Translations under genes and position numbers: made by a program
Source: Phoronis australis
Lineage: Eukaryota; Phoronida; Phoronidae
Direction: 5' to 3'
NCBI GenBank assembly: GCA_002633005.1
Contig: NMRA01000031.1
Span: 1,234,750 to 1,298,749, forward strand
DNA: 64,000 nt
The notes under the pieces: generated by a model
Told to the model about the DNA's origin: nothing
Databases searched by the model: none
What the model saw: the letters and a program-made list of their open reading frames with translations, nothing else
Shown: positions 61,901-64,000 of the stretch, in pieces
Position numbering within the stretch: position 1 is the stretch's first letter
Layout of the letters: the number at the start of each line of letters is the position of its first letter

Positions 61901-63935
61901 CTAAGTTTTTTTTAAAGACTAACTTACGGTAAAAATAGAGTGGGCCACTTCCGTCTGCTCTGCATTTGGTGCAAAATGAGGCATACAGATTTGTATTTTT
62001 CGATGAATTTGCATATCACAATCTGATTTTCATTGCCCAATGATTTGTTGTTACCAAAGACTTTTTAAAGCCCCGGGGGCTAGGTGACAACGTTAAACAT
62101 AAGCTAGGTCGTTTTTTCCCCCCGACTTACACAAAATCCCTAAATGACAAATTGGTTTAAAGCGTGCATGAAACTTTAATCCAAAAAATCTTGCTTAAGT
62201 CTTCTAGCTAAGTCAGAAAATGGTGGATGTTTTCTGAATAATTTCTGGCTTCAAAACATAAGAGTTAGTAGATATTTTCATACTTGCTTGACATAAAGAC
62301 AATTTTTTCAGCCGCTCGTAGAGAGGATTATTTATTAATCGAATATTGTTAACAAGATCGCCTAGCTTGTCCTGTAATGATTGTTAAAAAATATCTCAAT
62401 TGTGACATCTCCTCAGAACTGCTATACCCATGCTGTTGCTTTGCTGTGACTAGAAAATTGCAATGTCTCGCAAAGTATGCTATCTGACGTTTCAAACGAA
62501 ACATTTTATTTCACAGTATAACAATGAAAGTAAACGTGCTGTAAGACAAAGCAAGTTCACATACATGGCCAGTAGGGCAATAGTTGGAGATGCTTGTCAC
62601 AATCTGAGTCAGAACCTCAGTCAAGGAATATTTTGGCCAAAATTGCTAGTTTCCTTTATCTAAAGATTGTTTTAAGAAGACGTAAAAATGGGCTTGGATG
62701 AATCAGAACTACAGTACAGGGCCTTAAAGATCAAAGTTATTCTGGTTAAATCCTTAAATCGAATGACGAGGATAATATATTTTAGTTGTGTATTTGACAT
62801 TGAGTGAATTTGACATTGCTTTAAATTTCTTAAACTCATATGAAAAGCACTATCTAAATAGAAACATTGGTTCATTTGAGCTCAAACTCTTTGATTTCTG
62901 GTCTCTCCCTTCACAATGCTTTTTGACATGAACCTATCTGTGCTTGCAGTTCTCAACCTGTGATACCTGACTAGAGTATTGTTTGTTTTGAAAATGATTT
63001 AGAGATAATAAACCGAAACATTGATTTATACGATGTCTTTGTTTACGTATGCGTTGATTTTAAAGTTCATACTAAGCGAAGTTCGGTTGAAGCTTCGGTA
63101 AACCGAAGTTCCCCCAATGGGAAAGCAGTTTTACACCGCTTTTACTCCAAAAACAATCACATCAATTCAAGCAAAAACTATAGTACCAAGATTTAACTAA
63201 ACCGTCATAACTATACGTGGTCTAATCGTACACATTCGTTTTTGACAGACGCGGAGTCGCGGAGTTTATACATACTCATGCATGGGTGGGCAAAAACGTG
63301 GACCTAATGAAAAGTACCATATTACCGTGCACTAGCGACAACGCTGTGTCACAATGAAGTGAAATGTAGTACACCCTGACGTAAAGTAACAATAAGATTC
63401 TTGTTCAACCTTAGATGAACGTAAAATGGACACAAACTGATGTGACTTCTCCAACATCAGATTTGGCACAGGCTCGTAACTTTACACAAAGCTGGCAAAC
63501 GTCTGACATGGATACACTGCAGGGATACGGTGATGAATGTAAAAGGGCTTCAATTCAATCATGAATGACAAGTACGTCCTCAAAAGAATATAAATGTTTT
63601 TGAAAAACACAAGTCCCTAATTAGTTACTAATTAGTTGCACCAGCTTTCGACAGCTGTCATTAACTTATCGACTTACAAGTTGCAATTTGCAAAAAACCT
63701 ATGACGAACACTCAGCAAGTTGCCCACTCATCCACTCATTATAAAGGCATACCAGAACATTAGGCAGAATCAAAACATTTGTGACATTCCATATGAATGT
63801 ACAAGCACATATCATCCACATGCTCATAATGTCAAGATATAAATATCACATCATCAACGCCATCTGTAGTTTCAAAAGTGTAAAAACAGAATTGACCTTA
63901 CCTCCAGGGCATCTAACCGTGAATACAGCTCATGC
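10827..63935 (-). CDS. TNS: tensin (C1 - PTEN-like phosphatase - C2 - SH2 - PTB), 5' incomplete
   Basis: Thirty exons read right to left join without a phase conflict to encode 1,870 residues; the start lies beyond the window. Order, counted from the first visible residue: C1 zinc domain 18-64, PTEN-like phosphatase about 93-225, C2 about 226-401, disordered middle with an LD-like helix at 596-604, a Ser/Gln/Thr repeat region (about 1041-1343), poly-Gln parts (about 1344-1548), SH2 about 1598-1703, PTB about 1734-1868. Tensins sit at integrin adhesions: PTB binds NPxY tails, SH2 binds phosphotyrosine, and the N-terminal half binds actin and lipids. A C1 start is known in vertebrate tensin-2. 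The phosphatase loop here is closer to PTEN than tensin-1's. Vertebrates have four paralogues; this looks like a single undivided ancestral-type gene. Two spare 42-base exons are listed separately. Confidence 0.95.
10963..12328 (-). other. TNS: last tensin intron
   Basis: No exon, RNA gene or clear repeat seen. Confidence 0.6.
12329..12436 (-). CDS. TNS: tensin exon 29: PTB
   Basis: Encodes [20 protein letters not shown] and [10 protein letters not shown]. LFFRRHYPxNxVTxC is a tensin PTB hallmark. Phase 2-2. Confidence 0.96.
13172..13447. repeat. 15-bp minisatellite
   Basis: About 18 copies of a 15-bp unit, TTGACAGAACACAGG, with a few variants (ATAG for ACAG, GGACAC for GAACAC). As 15 is divisible by three both strands stay open (HRLTE... 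on +, CQPVF... on -), but there is no sign of coding use. It is in a tensin intron. Confidence 0.95.
13490..13815. repeat. 46-bp tandem repeat
   Basis: About seven diverged copies, period 46-49 bp, built around AACTGATGTCTGATTGG, ACATTAAAGTCTATCTCAGT. It begins about 40 bases after the 15-bp array. A CACACACACACA run (13817-13830) follows. Confidence 0.88.
13918..14086 (-). CDS. TNS: tensin exon 28: PTB start
   Basis: Encodes [28 protein letters not shown], then [19 protein letters not shown]. This is the first half of the tensin PTB, which binds NPxY in integrin beta tails. Confidence 0.96.
14677..14718 (-). CDS. TNS: tensin exon 27: SH2-PTB linker exon
   Basis: A 42-base phase 1-1 exon encodes [14 protein letters not shown], running into ACNVL of exon 28. 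Vertebrate tensins have a like LLxQGAACNVL junction, so the exon is very likely real. Confidence 0.82.
15575..15613 (-). CDS. TNS: tensin exon 26: SH2-PTB linker microexon
   Basis: A 39-base phase 1-1 microexon encodes [13 protein letters not shown]. Acceptor is ATTTTGTAG, donor GTACAT (weak). It is skippable in frame. Supported by phase and position only. Confidence 0.6.
16202..16279 (-). CDS. TNS: tensin exon 25: SH2 end
   Basis: Encodes [20 protein letters not shown] and [25 protein letters not shown] is the closing helix of the tensin SH2. Donor is GTGAGG. Confidence 0.95.
17181..17430. repeat. 50-bp tandem repeat, five copies
   Basis: Copies start at 17181, 17231, 17281, 17331 and 17381 (TTATAACATTAAAACTAAAC ...). 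The first three are identical in the repeated core, so expansion is recent. It is intronic. Confidence 0.95.
17830..17922 (-). CDS. TNS: tensin exon 24: SH2
   Basis: Encodes [20 protein letters not shown] and [11 protein letters not shown], the middle of a tensin SH2. Phase 1-1. Confidence 0.95.
18594..18719 (-). CDS. TNS: tensin exon 23: SH2 phosphotyrosine pocket
   Basis: Encodes [20 protein letters not shown] and [15 protein letters not shown]. The Arg in FIVRDSSSF is the SH2 residue that binds phosphate, so the pocket is intact. Confidence 0.95.
19377..19463 (-). CDS. TNS: tensin exon 22: SH2 start
   Basis: Encodes [19 protein letters not shown] and [10 protein letters not shown]. WYKPxISR is the tensin SH2 entry. 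Phase 1-1, donor GTAAGT. Confidence 0.94.
19864..19952 (-). CDS. TNS: tensin exon 21: linker before SH2
   Basis: Encodes [20 protein letters not shown] and MRHGSFSSS. The short Ser/Pro run just before SH2 is like other tensins. Phase 2 to 1, donor GTAAGT. Confidence 0.84.
20334..20668. repeat. 55-bp direct repeat flanking the Penelope fragment
   Basis: GAAATTCATTAAAGTCCCAA and the following 35 bases occur at 20334-20388 and again at 20611-20668. The first copy ends exactly at an N (20389). It is either a short duplication or an assembly artefact. Confidence 0.85.
20390..20587 (-). mobile_element. Penelope-like reverse transcriptase fragment
   Basis: An open minus frame reads [20 protein letters not shown], then [18 protein letters not shown]. 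IDGxAMGSPLxPxLAxxF is typical of Penelope-like RTs (just before the YxDD strand). The frame loses similarity at an N (20389), before the catalytic Asp pair would be reached. It is a relic in a tensin intron. Confidence 0.7.
21137..21562 (-). CDS. TNS: tensin exon 20: Gln-rich tandem repeats
   Basis: Encodes three 15-residue repeats of the [15 protein letters not shown] type. A Gln/His-rich part ([20 protein letters not shown]) and a Gly/Met/Ser end, [11 protein letters not shown], follow. Phase 2-2. The antisense strand shows a long Leu-rich ORF, which is only the mirror of the Gln codons. Confidence 0.85.
22057..22246 (-). CDS. TNS: tensin exon 19: polyglutamine exon
   Basis: Encodes [20 protein letters not shown], then blocks of 4-5 Gln each separated by Leu (about 22070-22145), then HSK. 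CAG and CAA codons are mixed, which tends to slow repeat growth. Phase 1 to 2. Confidence 0.85.
23367..24275 (-). CDS. TNS: tensin exon 18: Ser/Gln/Gly-rich repeat exon
   Basis: A 909-base phase 1-1 exon, 303 residues. After a [15 protein letters not shown] start (tensin-like) and a Gly/His/Ser run, it carries three tandem 36-residue repeats at about 23880-23566. Each runs (F/L)NT(F/Y), then YGQS, QxTS and GQS or NQS. The composition is prion-like (Q, S, G, N, Y). It ends [18 protein letters not shown]. Confidence 0.88.
24364..24690. repeat. degenerate GGGACATGTC repeat
   Basis: Roughly 30-bp units built on (A/G)GGACATGTCxxTGAT(A/G) recur about ten times with much drift. Open frames on both strands follow from the repeats. 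It starts 89 bases from the 5' edge of tensin exon 18. Confidence 0.7.
25633..25680 (-). CDS. TNS: tensin exon 17: small Pro-rich exon
   Basis: A 48-base phase 1-1 exon encodes [16 protein letters not shown]. It echoes the FPISPAG end of exon 16, as found in vertebrate tensins (SP-rich TPxFPVSP). It is skippable in frame. Confidence 0.75.
25930..26972. mobile_element. possible non-autonomous DNA element
   Basis: ACAGGACCCTC at 25930 recurs inverted as GAGGGTCCTGT at about 26962, with further short matches inside (GGTAC, AGGGGAA runs near both ends). CTC flanks both sides. The body has no transposase. The short inverted ends could be chance. Confidence 0.3.
27074..27200 (-). CDS. TNS: tensin exon 16: Pro-rich linker
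   Basis: Encodes [18 protein letters not shown] and [23 protein letters not shown] and PERPPSR could be SH3-binding. Phase 0 to 1, donor GTACGT. Confidence 0.82.
29161..29267 (-). CDS. TNS: tensin exon 15: short coiled coil
   Basis: Encodes [17 protein letters not shown], a two-to-three heptad helix, then a Ser/Gln/Thr tail. Acceptor is GTCTTGCAG, donor GTAAGT, ending in phase 0. Confidence 0.82.
29971..30012 (-). CDS. TNS: tensin exon 14: small Pro-rich exon
   Basis: A 42-base phase 1-1 exon encodes [14 protein letters not shown]. It is skippable without a frame change. Supported by splice sites (CTCCTCAG, GTAGAT) and phase. Confidence 0.7.
31173..32480 (-). CDS. TNS: tensin exon 13: long disordered middle exon
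   Basis: A 1,308-base exon, phase 1-1, 436 residues. It starts with a degenerate repeat ([10 protein letters not shown]...QSYSQP, about 2.5 copies). An LD-like helix LDDILKDLL lies at 32158-32184. A long charged helix follows ([39 protein letters not shown], about 31670-31800) and then Ser, Thr and Tyr-rich tails. No enzyme fold is seen. It is in the place of the variable middle of tensins, where talin and actin contacts lie in vertebrate proteins. Confidence 0.9.
34206..34277 (-). repeat. SINE body, copy 1
   Basis: The part after the tRNA head includes GTCACGCGATATGGCCACAA. A second copy of it lies about 265 bases further right. Confidence 0.7.
34278..34351 (-). repeat. tRNA-derived SINE head
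   Basis: On the minus strand a tRNA-like sequence holds a perfect pol III A box (TGGCTCAGTGG, 34343-34333) and B box (GGTTCAAATCC, 34299-34289). It is followed by a non-tRNA body, so it is a SINE and not a tRNA gene. Its translation ([21 protein letters not shown]) is the one such SINEs usually give. Confidence 0.8.
34470..34590 (-). repeat. SINE copy 2, degraded
   Basis: Shares the body (GGTCACAAGATGTGGCCACAGG, one long match with copy 1 with few changes) and a worn B-box side, but the A-box side is lost. The same orientation as copy 1 suggests a local duplication or a second insertion. Confidence 0.65.
35057..35239 (-). CDS. TNS: tensin exon 12: linker
   Basis: Encodes [30 protein letters not shown] and a Ser-rich end. 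GSLYATV resembles the conserved LYA(K/T)V tyrosine motif of other tensins. Phase 1-1 (183 bases). Confidence 0.86.
35972..36073 (-). CDS. TNS: tensin exon 11: linker after C2
   Basis: Encodes [20 protein letters not shown] and [13 protein letters not shown]. The acidic start and [11 protein letters not shown] are like the segment after C2 in vertebrate tensins. Phase 1-1. Confidence 0.88.
36711..36979 (-). CDS. TNS: tensin exon 10: C2 domain
   Basis: Encodes the C2 body: [32 protein letters not shown], then [12 protein letters not shown] and [13 protein letters not shown]. The C2 domain of this class packs on the phosphatase and binds membrane. Donor is GTAAGC, phase 1. Confidence 0.94.
37652..37909 (-). 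CDS. TNS: tensin exon 9: phosphatase end and C2 start
   Basis: Encodes [35 protein letters not shown] and [19 protein letters not shown]. These are the end of the phosphatase and the first C2 strands in PTEN and tensin. It is in phase 2 on both sides. Confidence 0.94.
38317..38504 (-). CDS. TNS: tensin exon 8: phosphatase active site
   Basis: Opens [20 protein letters not shown], carrying the WPD-loop Asp (residue 171). It then has the P-loop [10 protein letters not shown], with Cys 203, Lys 204, Lys 207 and Arg 209. All three catalytic residues and both PTEN-type lysines are present, unlike vertebrate tensin-1, which lacks the Cys. It ends [11 protein letters not shown], highly typical of tensins. 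Confidence 0.96.
38815..38963 (-). CDS. TNS: tensin exon 7: phosphatase domain
   Basis: Encodes [19 protein letters not shown], then [17 protein letters not shown], the second part of the PTEN/tensin fold (PTEN has YKIYNLCAERHYD here). It is in phase 2 from exon 6 and ends in phase 0. Confidence 0.93.
39707..39810. repeat. 42-bp foldback (inverted repeat)
   Basis: Arms 39707-39747 and 39769-39810 match in inverted form (AATAGTC, ATATAATGTG, CCACA, GAGAACCAGTTT) with few mismatches around a 21-base loop. As RNA it would form a long hairpin. It could be a small MITE. Confidence 0.85.
41033..41094 (-). CDS. TNS: tensin exon 6: start of phosphatase domain
   Basis: Encodes [32 protein letters not shown] is the hallmark first strand and helix of the tensin phosphatase domain. 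Donor is GTGAGT. Confidence 0.92.
42324..42400 (+). repeat. 13-bp minisatellite of AGGTCA half-sites
   Basis: Six copies of GTGGGAGGTCACT (minor variants). Each carries AGGTCA, the nuclear-receptor half-site, spaced 7 bases apart. GGGTCAAATGAGGTCA (42405-42420, a DR4 layout) and AAGTGAC follow. It lies 170 bases from tensin exon 5. Confidence 0.9.
42570..42628 (-). CDS. TNS: tensin exon 5: linker before the phosphatase
   Basis: Encodes [19 protein letters not shown] in phase 0, ending phase 2 at GTAAGT. In vertebrate tensins a Ser/Thr-rich linker lies at this place. Confidence 0.8.
43020..43212. repeat. interspersed repeat, copy 1
   Basis: Shares blocks with 56890-57140 in inverted orientation: (A/G)GAACAAGTTACT, GGAATGAGTTGT, ATTTAAACTAG and CTTGTGACA. 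It is an old element with no coding part seen. Confidence 0.65.
43213..43531. mobile_element. foldback/MITE-like element with hammerhead-like core
   Basis: Arms of about 79 bases (43213-43291 and 43452-43531) match almost fully in inverted form around a 160-base centre. The centre holds a minus-strand CTGAAGA, short GAG/CTC stem, GAAA (43386-43361), like a hammerhead core of Penelope-type elements. Confidence 0.75.
43356..43390 (-). ncRNA. second hammerhead-like motif, degraded
   Basis: CTGAAGATGAG, 8-base loop, CTCGAAAT on the minus strand. It has the same order as the motif at 7.7 kb but a three-pair stem and GAAAT instead of GAAAC, so it is probably inactive. Confidence 0.35.
43532..44217 (-). 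other. TNS: intron between exon 4b and exon 5
   Basis: Nothing beyond a short ATCAATA simple repeat (about 43779-43823). The tensin intron continues left to 42629 through the foldback element. Confidence 0.5.
44218..44259 (-). CDS. TNS: tensin alternative exon 4b
   Basis: A 42-base phase 0-0 exon (acceptor GTTGTTTCAG, donor GTATGT) encodes [14 protein letters not shown], a copy of exon 4a. Flanking intron sequence is also duplicated, so this is a tandem exon duplication, probably spliced as a mutually exclusive pair. Confidence 0.75.
44399..44440 (-). CDS. TNS: tensin alternative exon 4a
   Basis: A 42-base phase 0-0 exon (acceptor CTGTTTTAG, donor GTACGT) encodes [14 protein letters not shown]. 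It is a duplicate of the exon 140 bases further along (4b), with 10 of 14 residues the same. Vertebrate tensin-2 also has a basic linker between C1 and the phosphatase, so the position is right. Its equal length and phase mean that either, both or neither would keep the frame. Confidence 0.75.
45029..45070 (-). CDS. TNS: tensin exon 4: end of C1 domain
   Basis: A 42-base phase 0-0 exon encodes [14 protein letters not shown]. The Cys seven residues after the exon 3 Cys completes the C1 zinc site. Acceptor is TTTACAG and donor GTATAG. Confidence 0.85.
48950..49380. repeat. GTGACAACTCGCACC / CACGGAGCAA repeat cluster
   Basis: About 3.5 copies of a 15-bp unit (GTGACAACTCGCACC, 49324-49378). The related words ACACGGAGCA(A/G) and GTTGACAC occur at 48960-49050. 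A (TG)n run lies just left. Confidence 0.7.
54440..54535. repeat. diverged interspersed repeat, copy 1
   Basis: GTCAAGGAAT, GGTTCTTCGCAAAC and ATCACTTCCCATC are shared in order with 61430-61520 in the same orientation. The second copy has an open frame ([20 protein letters not shown]) that may be a worn transposon helix-turn-helix; this is a guess. Confidence 0.5.
54809..54846 (-). CDS. TNS: tensin exon 3: C1 domain core
   Basis: Encodes [13 protein letters not shown], continuing the zinc ligands as Cys-x4-His-x2-Cys. Joined to exon 2 the spacing fits C1, except that the loop between the second and third Cys pairs is 10 residues rather than the usual 13-14. Donor is GTGAGT. Confidence 0.88.
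55516..55807. repeat. 73-bp tandem repeat with hairpins, four copies
   Basis: Copies start at 55516, 55589, 55662 and 55735 and are nearly identical. Each contains GATCCTGT, 13 bases, ACAGGATC, an 8-pair perfect hairpin. 73 is not a multiple of three, so the overlapping minus ORFs shift frame from copy to copy and are not genes. Confidence 0.95.
56492..56597 (-). CDS. TNS: tensin exon 2: first half of C1 domain
   Basis: The exon encodes [12 protein letters not shown]...[10 protein letters not shown]. It supplies the His, 12 residues, Cys-x2-Cys start and the next Cys of a C1 (protein kinase C type) zinc site. It lies between an acceptor TATTCCAG and a donor GTAACT and ends in phase 1. Confidence 0.9.
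56890..57140. repeat. interspersed repeat, copy 2
   Basis: Inverted relative of 43020-43212: AACTCGTTCCAGAAGTAACT, TTGTTCC, CTAGTTTAAAT, and TGTCACAAGCGGG. Its ends carry GTCCACA(C/T)GC words near 56790 and 57130, which may be the terminal inverted repeats. Confidence 0.6.
58435..58566. repeat. direct repeats around a 22-bp perfect palindrome
   Basis: A 31-base block containing CAGTATGAACGCTTAACTCC occurs at 58435-58465 and 58535-58566. Just before the second is the palindrome ACCGCAGCGTCGACGCTGCGGT's core, GCAGCGTCGACGCTGC (whole arms 58518-58539). A related piece, CAGTATGAACGGTCC, is at about 58815. It looks like nested copies of a small inverted-repeat transposon. Confidence 0.75.
59616..59745. 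repeat. GAT-rich simple repeat, 15-bp unit
   Basis: AATGATGATGATGAC repeated four times within a longer (GAT)n tract. It reads as poly-Asp/Asn on + and poly-Ile/Val on -; neither frame has splice or domain support. Confidence 0.95.
63902..63935 (-). CDS. TNS: tensin exon 1 visible: short N-terminal exon
   Basis: A 34-base exon between TTTGTAG and GTAAGG encodes [11 protein letters not shown]. It ends in phase 0, matching the C1 exon that follows. It begins with one base of a split codon, so at least one more coding exon lies beyond the right edge. It is supported by splice sites and phase only, not by domain similarity. Confidence 0.55.
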
Positions 63936-64000
63936 CTACAAAATAGCTAGGTACCGGTCCATTAACACCAAAGAGGAGAGAGATGAACACCGAACGTCTC

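Larger units (their letters stand above)
56598..63901 (-). other. TNS: 7.3-kb tensin intron 1
   Basis: Contains an interspersed repeat (56890-57140), the palindrome cluster (58435-58890), a GAT-rich simple repeat (59616-59745) and a diverged repeat (61430-61520). No exon seen. Confidence 0.55.

Noticed and set aside
63070..63115. AGTTCGG/CCGAAGTT inverted words near 63.1 kb
   Set aside because: The pairing is short and imperfect. I could not separate it from chance.

Overview
This is eukaryotic, almost certainly invertebrate-animal DNA: genes are split into many short exons with GT-AG introns, two tRNA-derived SINE copies and a Penelope-like reverse-transcriptase relic lie in introns, and the main gene is tensin, an animal focal-adhesion adaptor. 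The species cannot be fixed from the sequence. A marine deuterostome or lophotrochozoan would fit the vertebrate-like tensin, the Ty3/gypsy and Penelope elements and the many minisatellites.

Region 1 (1-4114, +) is the 3' part of a decayed Ty3/gypsy LTR retrotransposon. It holds RT (from mid-domain), RNase H, integrase with a GPY/F tail, then an extra ORF with two C2H2-type zinc fingers preceded by a good splice acceptor, a purine tract and a complete 589-bp 3' LTR (TGTAAC...GTTACA). The pol frame is broken by four in-frame stops and one frameshift, and one integrase catalytic Asp is replaced by His. The 5' half lies outside the window.

Region 2 (4115-7477, +) is the 3' end of a host gene that I do not recognise. 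Five exons join in phase (277 visible residues), with a stop at 7246-7248 and AATAAA at 7472. The LTR ends exactly where open coding sequence begins, so the retroelement sits in, or within a few tens of bases of, a coding exon.

Region 3 (about 9.6-64 kb, -) is one long tensin gene read right to left. I joined 30 constitutive exons plus two duplicated cassette exons; every splice phase agrees, giving 1,870 residues (1,884 with one cassette) and a start beyond the right edge. Domain order is short N-terminal piece, C1 zinc domain, PTEN-like phosphatase with Asp, Cys and Arg of the active site intact, C2, a long disordered and Gln/Ser-rich middle with an LD-like helix, SH2, PTB. The protein is expected to link integrin tails (PTB) to phosphotyrosine signalling (SH2) and lipids (C1, phosphatase-C2) at adhesions. 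The clearest new point is a pair of 42-base exons, 44399-44440 and 44218-44259, that look like mutually exclusive alternatives between C1 and the phosphatase.

Tensin introns hold several tandem arrays (15, 46, 50, 73, 13 and 15 bp units), foldback elements (39.7 kb, 43.2-43.5 kb, 58.4-58.6 kb), two hammerhead-like stem-loops and a small internal duplication marked by an N that may be an assembly fault. The two host genes converge, tail to tail, with about 2.1 kb between their likely poly(A) signals.
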